In this document: positions 35,777 through 43,898 of the stretch, in pieces | How positions within the stretch are numbered: the stretch's first letter is position 1 | Layout of the letters: each line of letters opens with the position of its first letter | Assembly (NCBI RefSeq): GCF_900101395.1 | Contig: NZ_FMZO01000006.1 | Span: forward strand, 186,001-250,000 | Direction of reading: 5' to 3' | DNA: 64,000 bases | Origin: Niabella drilacis | GTDB taxonomy: Bacteria; Bacteroidota; Bacteroidia; Chitinophagales; Chitinophagaceae | Notes under the pieces: generated by a model | Seen by the model: the letters and a program-made list of their open reading frames with translations, nothing else | Told to the model about the DNA's origin: nothing | Databases searched by the model: none | Made by a program: the position numbers and the translations under genes

Positions 35777-36556
35777 ATGTCTTATCCACCCATTCATATC
35801 ACTTTTCTTGGCACCGGAACCAGCTCCGGCGTGCCCATGGTGGCCTGCGATTGTGTGGTTTGCCGGTCGAAAGACCCAAAAGACCAGCGGCTGCGATCGA
35901 GCATCCTGGTAGCAACACCCGAAACCACCCTGGTGGTGGACACGGGGCCGGATTTCCGCACCCAGCTGCTGCGCTCTTCAGTAAAAAAGCTGGATGCCGT
36001 CCTTCTCACCCACTCGCATAAAGACCATATTGCGGGTCTGGATGAAGTGCGGGCCTTCAATTATTTTCAGCAAAAGCCCATGGAGCTTTTTGCTACGGAG
36101 GCTACCCTTGACCGGGTTAAAATGGAATTTGACTACGCTTTCAGCGAGCGCCGTATTGCCGGCGTACCTTCCATCCAACTGAATTATATTGATGAGCAAA
36201 CGGTCTTTGAAACCGGCGGCCTTAAGATCGAACCCATCCCGGTATGGCATATGCGCATGCCCGTGCTGGGTTTCCGGTTTGGCAGCTTTACCTATATCAC
36301 CGATGCCAACCGGATCGATGAAGCCTCCAAAGAAAAAATACGCGGATCAGCGATACTGGTGCTGAACGCCCTGCGCCATGAGCCCCATATCTCCCACTTC
36401 ACTCTAAAGGAAGCCATTGCGCTTGCAGATGAGCTGGAGATACCACAGGTCTATTTTACCCATATCTCACACCAGATGGGCCTGCACCAGGAAATTGAAG
36501 CCACCCTGCCGCCAGGCAGGAACCTCGCATTCGATGGCCAGACCATCACCCTGTAA
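35777..36556 (+). CDS. MBL-fold metallo-hydrolase (PhnP-like phosphodiesterase)
   Basis: 259 residues of the metallo-beta-lactamase fold. TFLGTGTSSGVPMVACDCVV at the N-terminus has the TGTSxGxP and Cys residues seen in PhnP-type cyclic phosphate phosphodiesterases. The metal motif HSHKDHIAGLDEVR is at about 78-91, VWHMRMPVLGFRFG and FTYITDANRID follow, and the final ligand His is in YFTHISHQMGLHQE. PhnP acts on 5-phosphoribosyl 1,2-cyclic phosphate in phosphonate use, but no phn genes are near. The substrate is therefore open, perhaps another cyclic nucleotide-like ester. Confidence 0.88.
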   Translation: MSYPPIHITFLGTGTSSGVPMVACDCVVCRSKDPKDQRLRSSILVATPETTLVVDTGPDFRTQLLRSSVKKLDAVLLTHSHKDHIAGLDEVRAFNYFQQKPMELFATEATLDRVKMEFDYAFSERRIAGVPSIQLNYIDEQTVFETGGLKIEPIPVWHMRMPVLGFRFGSFTYITDANRIDEASKEKIRGSAILVLNALRHEPHISHFTLKEAIALADELEIPQVYFTHISHQMGLHQEIEATLPPGRNLAFDGQTITL

Positions 36557-36584
36557 TTTTATTATTACCCCTGTAATGGCCCGC

Positions 36585-36602
36585 TAAAAGCCGCCGCTTT
36601 TA
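36585..36602 (+). terminator. Weak hairpin after the MBL gene
   Basis: TAAAAGC (36585-36591) pairs with GCTTTTA (36596-36602) around a 4-base loop. There is little U-tract, so termination is uncertain. Confidence 0.4.
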
Positions 36603-36675
36603 AACTGGACCCCGCTCGCCAACTCCGAGCCCGGTCCGGGTCAAACAATTTATCATTTTTAAATAAAAAATCAAT

Positions 36676-36705
36676 TTTATTAAAATTATATTTAACTTTA
36701 TTAAA
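36676..36705. promoter_or_regulatory. Paired TTTATTAAA repeats before the DUF2089 gene
   Basis: TTTATTAAA occurs at 36676-36684 and 36697-36705, a spacing of exactly 21 bases (two DNA turns). Each is a TTTA-N-TAAA palindrome. The second touches the start codon. They could be autoregulatory sites for the helix-turn-helix protein encoded next; the AT-rich background lowers confidence. Confidence 0.35.
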
Positions 36706-36971
36706 TGAAACTTCCAATTTATTGTCCCAGTTGCGAACATGCATTAAACGTAAGCCAGCTTCAATGCGAGGTTTGCGCTACAGCGGTAAGCGGTAATTAT
36801 GAATTGCCCTTTTACCTGAAGCTGAGCCGGGAAGAGCAGGACTTTATTATGGATTTTTTCCTGGCCAGCGGCAGTATCAAAGAGATGTCGAAGCAGGCCG
36901 GGATCAGCTACCCGACCATGCGCAATAAAATGGATGATATGATTGAAAAAATAAAAAAAATGACCTCCTGA
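36705..36971 (+). CDS. DUF2089 family zinc-ribbon/helix-turn-helix regulator
   Basis: 88 residues. The N-terminus has a zinc ribbon with two CxxC pairs (CPSCEHALNVSQLQCEVC, about 8-25). The rest is a helix-turn-helix (LSREEQDFIMDFFLASGSIK then EMSKQAGISYPTMRNKMDDM) as in DUF2089. Family members are small putative transcription regulators usually next to a membrane protein gene, as here, where the stop and the next ATG overlap (TGATG). It probably controls the adjacent membrane genes. Confidence 0.88.
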   Translation: MKLPIYCPSCEHALNVSQLQCEVCATAVSGNYELPFYLKLSREEQDFIMDFFLASGSIKEMSKQAGISYPTMRNKMDDMIEKIKKMTS

Positions 36972-37570
36972 TGTCTAAAAACTGGAAGATTGTCTTCAAC
37001 CCCTTTGAACGCTACCCGGAGAGGGATTTAGCGATCGCCGGAATCATTGGCCTCCTGCTTTCCATACTATTATTCTGGTGGGCCAAACAAACCAACGACG
37101 GCGTGTATCATGTATCGCCCAGGGCAAATGTATCCCTGGCCGGTGCAATAACGGAAGCGGTTGTATGTACGTTATTGGTCGGTATATTATTATCCGGCCT
37201 GGGTAAGGCCATCAATCCCAGGACAAGGGTTATCGACATCCTGAATGCCACGCTGATCCATCGCATCCCATTAACCCTGGGGATCCTCGTCCTGCAGCTT
37301 CCATTTATAAAGGCCGCTATGGATCAAATCATGCAGGCGGTTAAAGGTAACCGCATAGAAACATTACCCGGTTCTACTTTGTGGATATCAACCGTGGTAA
37401 GTTTACTGATGCTTGCATTTTTTGTCTACGCAGTTGTATTGCTGGTAAACGGATTCCGGACCGCAGTACATGCCAGGAAAGCCATCCACTATGTGCTTTT
37501 TGCAGCAGCATTGATCCTTGCAGAGGTCATTTACCGGATGCTGCTTTACCCGCTGCTGTTAACGTTTTAA
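36971..37570 (+). CDS. Multi-pass membrane protein (Yip1-like), partner of DUF2089
   Basis: 199 residues with five predicted helices: about 18-38 (DLAIAGIIGLLLSILLFWWA), 52-72, 95-112, 135-158 (WISTVVSLLMLAFFVYAVVL), 172-192. The N-terminal NPFERYPERD followed by five helices resembles the Yip1/YIP1-domain layout, although the match is loose. The start codon overlaps the DUF2089 stop, so translation is coupled. No substrate or catalytic site is visible. A stress- or envelope-sensing role with the regulator is inference. Confidence 0.75.
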   Translation: MSKNWKIVFNPFERYPERDLAIAGIIGLLLSILLFWWAKQTNDGVYHVSPRANVSLAGAITEAVVCTLLVGILLSGLGKAINPRTRVIDILNATLIHRIPLTLGILVLQLPFIKAAMDQIMQAVKGNRIETLPGSTLWISTVVSLLMLAFFVYAVVLLVNGFRTAVHARKAIHYVLFAAALILAEVIYRMLLYPLLLTF

Positions 37571-37641
37571 AACATCGGAGCCAGCCCGCTATTAAAAAAT
37601 GCCGGATTAAAATATTAAATTGTAGCATCAAAACAGGCACT

Positions 37642-38145
37642 ATGGACTTCAGCGCATCATACGACAGAACCACCAAAACCATTACAACGCTTGTGGCAGT
37701 GCTGATGCTGGCGGTGCTTACCTCCATGTGGTTCAGCCTGAAAGCAGCGGGTACCTGGTTGTCGCTTTCATTTATGGCGGTTGTCAGCTTTTTAGCGGTA
37801 CTGATGCCCTATGGATTTTCTGTGAAAAAATACCAGCTCAGCAACGAGGAGCTGGTCATCTGCCGCCCATTTGGCAACAAACACATCCTGTTAACGACAC
37901 TGCGGTCGGCGGTGGTCATTGATCCAAAACTGTTGCGCTGGTCCTGGCGGATATTCGGAAGCGGAGGCATGTTCGGGTACTACGGCAATTTCAGCAACAG
38001 GCAGCTGGGTACGATGAAATGGTTTATGACGCGGAAGGATACGGCGGTGCTTATAGAAACGGAGCAGCATAAAAAAATTGTGATCAGCCCCGATGACCCC
38101 GAAGGATTTGTCAATACTTTTAAAATGTTCAGCAGCCGCGCATAA
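37642..38145 (+). CDS. Membrane protein with PH-like domain
   Basis: 167 residues from the ATG at 37642 (MDFSASYDRTTKTITTLVAV). Two membrane helices (about 14-32 and 36-56) are followed by a soluble domain with YQLSNEELVICRPFGNK and LLTTLRSAVVIDPKLL, the strand pattern of bacterial PH domains (bPH), ending with TEQHKKIVISPDDPEGFVNT. Such proteins bind or sense the membrane; nothing more specific is known. It follows the DUF2089 membrane gene by 71 bases and may belong to the same transcript. Confidence 0.75.
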   Translation: MDFSASYDRTTKTITTLVAVLMLAVLTSMWFSLKAAGTWLSLSFMAVVSFLAVLMPYGFSVKKYQLSNEELVICRPFGNKHILLTTLRSAVVIDPKLLRWSWRIFGSGGMFGYYGNFSNRQLGTMKWFMTRKDTAVLIETEQHKKIVISPDDPEGFVNTFKMFSSRA

Positions 38146-38223
38146 AATAGGTTCCCCGTTTTATGCGCTTATATGACCCTGGTTAATGCATTGTATACCC
38201 CGCTTTATTAAAAAACGATCCAT

Positions 38224-39156
38224 ATGAAGCAAAGCCTCTTATCCTGTTTTGCCTTGTTTTTTATTGCCGGTGTTTCATGGACGCAACCCGTTCAACACCG
38301 GCCGGGAAATGCCTATGTCAAAACCAGCCTCAATGCCTACTCTTTTTCAAAAATGCTCAACGATCATCTTAAAGATACCACGTCCGGGATGAGTATGGAG
38401 GCGCTCCTGGAGTTTACAGCAGCGCAGCATTTTGATGCCATCGATATAACCGGTTATTATTTCCCCGGGTACCCCAAAAAACCACCGACTGCATTTATTA
38501 ACCGGATCAAACGTAAAGCCTTTTTATTGGGATTGGATATCAGTGGTACTGGTGTTAAAAATGACTTTGCACATCCGGATCCCTCAAAACGCGCGGCCGA
38601 TGTTCAGCTGGTGAAGGATTGGATCGATGTGGCACAGCAGTTGGGCGCTCCCATTGTACGGATTTTCTCCGGGAATATACCACCGGGGTACGAGCACAAA
38701 TGGGACAGCATTGCGGGTTATATGGCAGCTTGTATAAAGGAATGTGTGGCCTATGCAAAAACAAAAGGCATTTTAATTGGCGTACAAAATCATGCAGACT
38801 TCCTGAAAACCGCGGACGAAACCATTCGCCTGCTGAAGCTCGTCAATTCAGAGTGGTTGGGTGTGGTAGTGGATATCGGAAGTTTTGTAACGCCGGACCC
38901 CTATATCGATGTTGAAAAAGTAATGCCTTATGCTGTTAATTTCCAGTTTAAAGAAAGTCCCTTTGGAGCAAAAAGCCCCGTAAAAACGGATATACCGCGG
39001 GTGCTCGGTATTATAAAAAGATCGGGCTACCGGGGATATATTCCCATCGAAACATTATCGGGGCCCAACAATACCAACAGCAAGGGCGAACCTTACGATC
39101 CGGTCAAAAGTGTTCCTGAATTTCTTGCTGCCATCAAAAAAGAGATCCATCATTAA
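38224..39156 (+). CDS. Secreted sugar phosphate isomerase/epimerase-like TIM-barrel protein
   Basis: 310 residues with a signal peptide (MKQSLLSCFALFFIAGVSWT). The rest is an AP-endonuclease-2/xylose-isomerase-like TIM barrel: FDAIDITGYYFPGYP, GLDISGTGVKNDFAHPD, VRIFSGNIPPGYEH, GVQNHADFLKTADETIRLLK, VVVDIGSFVTPD, and GYIPIETLSGPNN with metal-ligand Glu/Asp/His positions. Exported members are frequent in Bacteroidota, often in carbohydrate loci, and probably isomerise or epimerise a sugar in the periplasm. No sugar operon surrounds it here, so the substrate is unknown. Confidence 0.82.
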   Translation: MKQSLLSCFALFFIAGVSWTQPVQHRPGNAYVKTSLNAYSFSKMLNDHLKDTTSGMSMEALLEFTAAQHFDAIDITGYYFPGYPKKPPTAFINRIKRKAFLLGLDISGTGVKNDFAHPDPSKRAADVQLVKDWIDVAQQLGAPIVRIFSGNIPPGYEHKWDSIAGYMAACIKECVAYAKTKGILIGVQNHADFLKTADETIRLLKLVNSEWLGVVVDIGSFVTPDPYIDVEKVMPYAVNFQFKESPFGAKSPVKTDIPRVLGIIKRSGYRGYIPIETLSGPNNTNSKGEPYDPVKSVPEFLAAIKKEIHH

Positions 39157-39215
39157 GCGCGCGTTGCAAAAAAAAAACGCTTTTCCCGGGCAACGTACCT
39201 TGCACATTTCATCCT

Positions 39216-39527
39216 TTAAAGCTCCGTATTAAAATGCGTTTCATCCTGCGCTTTGCGGTCGCTATGCCCCAGGTCCTTACCCGGGCACACGCGATCCCGC
39301 ACCCTCTGTTTTAACTCCTTTATTTCACAAAAACCGCCATCCCGCTTCCGGTCAAAAATACATTCCCCGTTCAGGCTGATCTGAAAACGGCCACTGACCG
39401 CACTGGGTTGCAGGCTTACTCCCTTCAGCTCTTCTTCAAAAGTTGTGAGTAACTCCTGTGCTATATACGCCGCGCGTAAGAGCCATTTACATTTTGGACA
39501 ATACTCAATTACTACTTCCGGTTTCAT
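39216..39527 (-). CDS. SelT/SelW/SelH family (Rdx) redox protein
   Basis: 103 residues. IEYCPKCKWLLRAAYIAQEL holds the CxxC redox motif (Cys10, Cys13) at the end of the first strand; in selenoprotein relatives the second Cys is selenocysteine. Later SGRFQISLNGECIFDRKRDG is the second conserved block of the thioredoxin-like Rdx fold. The family is linked to redox balance, with no single established substrate. It is a single gene between the TIM-barrel and cobA genes. Confidence 0.85.
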   Translation of the reverse strand: MKPEVVIEYCPKCKWLLRAAYIAQELLTTFEEELKGVSLQPSAVSGRFQISLNGECIFDRKRDGGFCEIKELKQRVRDRVCPGKDLGHSDRKAQDETHFNTEL

Positions 39528-39583
39528 GCGATAAAGTTAGAAAAATAAAAGACGCCCGCTCCGCAGGCATAAATCAGCCTGCA

Positions 39584-40357
39584 TTAAACGCGCTGGTGTA
39601 CCAGGTTACCTGTATGATTGGCCGCTGCTATCCGGCCGGCCAGGTCCCGGTTCAGGTTTACCACTTCCCCGATTATGATCACAGCCGGGTTACCCAATCC
39701 AGAGTACTGCGCACGACAGGCAATATCTTTCACTTTGCCGGTCACCATCCTGGAGTTCCATCTTGTGCCGTCCTGTATAATGGCAGCGGCTGTTTCGCTT
39801 TTACCTGCTGCTATAAAAAGATCCACGATAGCTTCCAGTTTGCTCATGGCCATCAGGATCACCACCGTAGCAGAAGACTGTGCGGCCAGGTAAAGGTCTT
39901 TTGATATACCGCCGGACCGGGTAGTGCCGGTAACCACCCAAAAACTCTCGTTGATCCCACGGCTGGTTAACGGGATCATCTCCGATGCCGGCACCGCAAG
40001 TGCACTGGAAATGCCCGGGATCACCTCCACCTCCATTCCCGCTGCAACAGCCGCATCGATCTCCTCCTGTGCACGGCCAAATACAAACGGATCCCCTCCC
40101 TTTAGCCGTACAATATTTTTATACTGCCGTCCGTATGTGATGATAAGATCATTGATCTCCTGCTGACTCAATGCATGACACCCAAAACGTTTGCCCACAA
40201 ATTGCCTGATGGCCACATTTTGGGTATACACCAACAGTTCCTCGTTTGCCAATGCATCATATAATATTACATCCGCCTCCCGGAGTGCCCGGATCGCTTT
40301 TAACGTGATCAGCTCGGGGTCACCGGGTCCTGCTCCTACAAGAATTAATTTAGCCAT
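39584..40357 (-). CDS. cobA: Uroporphyrinogen-III C-methyltransferase (SUMT)
   Basis: 257 residues. SAM-dependent methylation of uroporphyrinogen III at C2 and C7 to precorrin-2, the branch point to siroheme and cobalamin. Motifs: LVGAGPGDPELITLKAIRAL (about 5-24), VGKRFGCHALSQQEIN, RLKGGDPFVFGRAQEE (about 81-96), and GISSALAVPASE. No CysG-type dehydrogenase/chelatase domain is fused, so precorrin-2 oxidation and iron insertion need other genes outside the window. It is divergent from nirB, whose product requires siroheme. Confidence 0.94.
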   Translation of the reverse strand: MAKLILVGAGPGDPELITLKAIRALREADVILYDALANEELLVYTQNVAIRQFVGKRFGCHALSQQEINDLIITYGRQYKNIVRLKGGDPFVFGRAQEEIDAAVAAGMEVEVIPGISSALAVPASEMIPLTSRGINESFWVVTGTTRSGGISKDLYLAAQSSATVVILMAMSKLEAIVDLFIAAGKSETAAAIIQDGTRWNSRMVTGKVKDIACRAQYSGLGNPAVIIIGEVVNLNRDLAGRIAAANHTGNLVHQRV

Positions 40358-40446
40358 ATTTTATATTACAAATATTGATATATAATTAATTTCAAAGTAA
40401 AAATAATATTTTTCAATTTTTATTGTCAAATAAAATATATTTTTAG

Positions 40447-40454
40447 TAAATTTG
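40447..40454 (+). promoter_or_regulatory. Promoter -7 box for the nitrite reductase operon
   Basis: TAAATTTG matches TAnnTTTG exactly. It predicts a 5' leader of about 90 very AT-rich bases before nirB. The intergenic region (40358-40551) shows no obvious Fnr/Crp-type or NarL-type site that I can defend. Confidence 0.55.
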
Positions 40455-40551
40455 GCTCATAATTATTATAATAAACTATTAAATAATTAATATTTATATT
40501 TTTATTATATATGATAATTGCCTGCCATCCTCGCTCAAAAAATAATAGGAT

Positions 40552-43041
40552 ATGAAAATTATTGTTATTGGAAATGGCATGGTGGGCCAAAAATTCTGCG
40601 AGAAACTGGTCGCCCAAAAAATTGAGACCCTCGAACTTAGGGTATTCGGGGAAGAAACCCTCCCCGCCTACGACCGGGTACACCTGAGCGAATATTTCGC
40701 AGGTAAAACGGTACAGGATCTTTGTATGAAGCCCATGAGCTGGTATGCGGAAAACAGCGTCCACCTCCATCTTGGAGACCCCGTTATCCATGTAGACCGT
40801 ACTCAGAAAACCGTCACTTCTTTTGAAGGAGCACAATTTTCCTACGATTACCTGGTATTTGCCACCGGCTCCGCCGCCTTTGTACCACAGATCTCGGGGG
40901 TTGATAAACATGGCGTATTCGTTTACCGTACGATCGAGGACCTGAACCTGATCTGGCGTCATGCAAAGATTGCAAAATCTGCTGTTGTTATCGGTGGCGG
41001 TCTGTTAGGCCTGGAAGCGGCAAAAGCGATGCTGGACCTGGGCATTGCCGATACCCATGTTGTTGAGTTTGCCCCCCGCCTGATGCCACGCCAGATCGAT
41101 GATGGCGGTTCCCAGGTGCTTACAGAAAAACTAAAGGCATTGGGCATTACCACACATACCCAAAAGAATACCGCTGTGATCCTGGGTAATGAAACCATCA
41201 CCGGGCTGATGTTTACAGATGGCAGCATCCTCAGCACAGATATGCTGGTCATTTCTGCGGGCATCATGCCCCGCGATGAACTGGCTAAAAAGATCGGGCT
41301 CCCTACCGGTCACCGGGGTGGCATTTCCGTTAATGACCGCATGCAGACCAGCGATCCCTCCATTTACGCCATTGGCGAATGTGCCGTACATGAAGGTACC
41401 GTTTACGGATTGGTAGCACCGGGCTATGAAATGGCGGAAGTAGTCGTACATCAGCTAACCGGGGGTACCAGGACGTTCGGGAGATTTGACATGAGCACCA
41501 AGCTGAAACTGATCGGTATTGACGTGGCCAGCTTTGGCGACCCCTTTATTGGCCACGGGGAAGCCCGCTCTATTGTTTACCACGATAACCACAAGGGCAT
41601 TTATAAACGCATCAATATTTCCAACGACGGAACGGAGCTATTGGGCGGCATCCTGGTTGGCGATGCGGAAGCTTATAATAAGTTACAGCAGATCTGTGCC
41701 GGCAAATTAACTATTCCATCCGCTCCGGCAGGCCTGATCATTGCATCCGGCAATACGCCAGATGATCCGGGCGATTTTGAGCTTCCTGCCAGTGCATTGA
41801 TCTGCAGCTGTGAGGGGGTAAAAAAGCAGGCCATTGAAGATGCCGTTGTTCAAAGCGGCTGCACATCCTTTGATGCGGTAAAAAAATGTACCGGCGCCGG
41901 TTCCGGCTGCGGCGGATGCACACCGATGGTAAAAGACATCATCAATGCCACAATGAAAAAACAAGGCAAGGTTGTACGCAATATCATTTGTGAACACTTT
42001 GCGTACTCCCGGCAGGAACTCTATGATATCATCCGGATCAAAGAACTGCATGCATTTGATGAGGTGCTGGATACCCTTGGCACAGGTGATGGCTGCGAGA
42101 TATGCCGGCCGGCCATCAGCTCTATCCTCGCCAGCCTCTGGAACGACCTGGTCATCAAAAATGAAAGCGCTACCTCGCAGGATACCAACGACCGCTTTCT
42201 GGCCAATATTCAAAAAGGTGGTACGTACTCTGTAGTACCGCGTATCCCCGGCGGGGAGATCACACCTGAAAAGCTTATTGTTATTGGAACCATTGCCAAA
42301 AAATACAACCTCTATACTAAAATCACCGGCGGACAACGGATCGATCTTTTTGGTGCCCACCTGAACGACCTTCCCCTGATCTGGGAAGAACTGATCGCCG
42401 CAGGTTTTGAAAGCGGCCATGCCTACGGAAAGGCCCTGCGTACCGTAAAAAGTTGTGTAGGCTCCACCTGGTGCCGTTTTGGCCTGCACGACAGTGTAAG
42501 TTTTGCCGTACGTGTTGAGAACCGGTATAAGGGATTGAGAGCCCCGCACAAGATCAAATCCGCGGTATCCGGCTGTATCCGTGAATGTGCGGAAGCCCAG
42601 TCTAAGGATTTTGGCATTATTGCTACCGAAAAGGGCTGGAACCTGTATGTTTGCGGCAACGGCGGCTCCAGACCGCAGCATGCTTTGCTGCTGGCTGCCG
42701 ATATCGACTCCGAAACCTGTATCCGGTACATCGACCGGTTCCTGATGTTCTATATTAAAACAGCCGATCCGCTTACACGCACAGCTACCTGGCTCAATAA
42801 AATGGAAGGCGGTATCGACTACCTGCGCAATGTGGTCGTGCACGACAGCCTGGGTATTGCCGCCGAACTGGAAGCGCAGATGCAAACGCTCGCAGATCAT
42901 TATGAATGCGAATGGAAAAAGGCCGTGGAAACCCCTGAACTGCGGAAACGCTTTACGCATTTTATCAATGCCCCCGAAGCTAAAGACCCTACCGTCCTAT
43001 TTGAACCCCTGCGCACGCAAAAGAAAGCCGCAGAGTGGTAA
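40552..43041 (+). CDS. nirB: NADH-dependent assimilatory nitrite reductase, large subunit
   Basis: 829 residues, normal for NirB. FAD/NAD(P) disulfide-reductase-like region at about 1-300 (MKIIVIGNGMVGQKF, VVIGGGLLGLEAAKAMLDLG). BFD-like [2Fe-2S] region with CSCEG (about 418-422) and CGGC (about 454-457), then a second BFD-like segment. Siroheme/[4Fe-4S] module near the C-terminus with SCVGSTWCRFGL (C-x5-C, about 633) and SGCIRECAEAQ (C-x3-C, about 673). It reduces nitrite to ammonium with NADH and six electrons in the cytoplasm. nirD follows. Confidence 0.95.
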   Translation: MKIIVIGNGMVGQKFCEKLVAQKIETLELRVFGEETLPAYDRVHLSEYFAGKTVQDLCMKPMSWYAENSVHLHLGDPVIHVDRTQKTVTSFEGAQFSYDYLVFATGSAAFVPQISGVDKHGVFVYRTIEDLNLIWRHAKIAKSAVVIGGGLLGLEAAKAMLDLGIADTHVVEFAPRLMPRQIDDGGSQVLTEKLKALGITTHTQKNTAVILGNETITGLMFTDGSILSTDMLVISAGIMPRDELAKKIGLPTGHRGGISVNDRMQTSDPSIYAIGECAVHEGTVYGLVAPGYEMAEVVVHQLTGGTRTFGRFDMSTKLKLIGIDVASFGDPFIGHGEARSIVYHDNHKGIYKRINISNDGTELLGGILVGDAEAYNKLQQICAGKLTIPSAPAGLIIASGNTPDDPGDFELPASALICSCEGVKKQAIEDAVVQSGCTSFDAVKKCTGAGSGCGGCTPMVKDIINATMKKQGKVVRNIICEHFAYSRQELYDIIRIKELHAFDEVLDTLGTGDGCEICRPAISSILASLWNDLVIKNESATSQDTNDRFLANIQKGGTYSVVPRIPGGEITPEKLIVIGTIAKKYNLYTKITGGQRIDLFGAHLNDLPLIWEELIAAGFESGHAYGKALRTVKSCVGSTWCRFGLHDSVSFAVRVENRYKGLRAPHKIKSAVSGCIRECAEAQSKDFGIIATEKGWNLYVCGNGGSRPQHALLLAADIDSETCIRYIDRFLMFYIKTADPLTRTATWLNKMEGGIDYLRNVVVHDSLGIAAELEAQMQTLADHYECEWKKAVETPELRKRFTHFINAPEAKDPTVLFEPLRTQKKAAEW

Positions 43042-43061
43042 TTTTTTTCAAACATTTTTTT

Positions 43062-43448
43062 ATGGATAAAAACAACTGGATCTATGCCTGTAAGGCTACT
43101 GACATGCCGCACAACGGAGGCGTGTGCGTGCAGTATGGAACAGAGCAGATCGCTCTTTATTATTTTACCCACCGCAATGAATGGTATGCCACCCAAAACC
43201 TGTGCCCCCATAAAAAACAGATGGCATTAAGCCGGGGCATGCTGGGCTCACAGCAGGGCGAACCCAAGGTGGCCTGCCCGTTTCACAAAAAAACCTTCTC
43301 GCTCAAAAACGGGCAGTGCCTGAATGATGAAGCCTGCAGTGCCATCAAAACCTATCCCGTTAAAGTACACGAAGGAAATATTTTCATCAATGTAGCCTCC
43401 ATTCTTACACCTCATTCATCAACCCCCATCGCATATGAACCACAATAA
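43062..43448 (+). CDS. nirD: Nitrite reductase small subunit with intact Rieske motif
   Basis: 128 residues from the ATG at 43062. Rieske-fold protein with both cluster motifs present: CPHKKQMALSRGML (C-x-H) and ACPFHKKTFSLKNG (C-x2-H). Many NirD proteins have lost these ligands, so this one could bind a [2Fe-2S] cluster and pass electrons to NirB. The start at 43062 is used because upstream in-frame codons from 43035 overlap the nirB end. The last 14 bases overlap the next gene. Confidence 0.9.
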   Translation: MDKNNWIYACKATDMPHNGGVCVQYGTEQIALYYFTHRNEWYATQNLCPHKKQMALSRGMLGSQQGEPKVACPFHKKTFSLKNGQCLNDEACSAIKTYPVKVHEGNIFINVASILTPHSSTPIAYEPQ

Positions 43449-43842
43449 AAACAAACTCTGTACACTGGCAGCCATCCTGCTGCTGACAAAAACCACTACT
43501 GCACAAACAACCACTTCCAAAACCAGCGCTTCCCTTTGGGATGGCATGGCCGTTGCCGGTTATGTTGACAAGGGCGCTTTTTTAAACTTTGGAGGGCCGG
43601 CCGTTAAATGGACACACAAGCCCTTTTGCATCAGCCTGGGCATGTTGCCTTCTTTACGTATTAAAGAAGACAAGGTTGCTCCCAATGTTTCAAAAAATGC
43701 AACGATCACACCCTCCCTCGGTTTCGGCCTCAGCGCTTCTTATAAGCACCTGGCCCTGCAGGTGCCCCTGTATTATAATGCCAAAACAGCCAGCGCCGAT
43801 GGAAAATGGAACGTTGGTGTTGGTCTGGGTTATAAATTCTAA
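43435..43842 (+). CDS. Exported protein of unknown function within the nir operon
   Basis: 135 residues with a signal peptide (LCTLAAILLLTKTTTAQ, cleavage near residue 24). The mature part has alternating strands (WKFGG-like repeats: FLNFGGPAVKWTHKPFCISL, FGLSASYKHLALQVPLYYNA) and ends LGYKF with a C-terminal Phe, so it is probably a small outer-membrane beta-barrel. I do not recognise a named family. It overlaps nirD by 14 bases and precedes nirC by 56 bases, which suggests a role in nitrite/nitrate passage across the outer membrane (inference). Confidence 0.72.
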   Translation: MNHNKNKLCTLAAILLLTKTTTAQTTTSKTSASLWDGMAVAGYVDKGAFLNFGGPAVKWTHKPFCISLGMLPSLRIKEDKVAPNVSKNATITPSLGFGLSASYKHLALQVPLYYNAKTASADGKWNVGVGLGYKF

Positions 43843-43898
43843 ACGCACTTATTATAAATCATAAACAGCACACCCCTTACGCAACAAAAACTTAAATT

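Noticed and set aside
40426-40962. 178-residue minus-strand open frame overlapping the nirB start
   Set aside because: Covers the nirB promoter and coding start; the C-terminal half is low-complexity from AT-rich intergenic DNA.
41707-42960. 417-residue open frame on the minus strand inside nirB
   Set aside because: It is exactly antisense to a clear NirB with cofactor motifs; the frame is a by-product of codon composition and matches no family.
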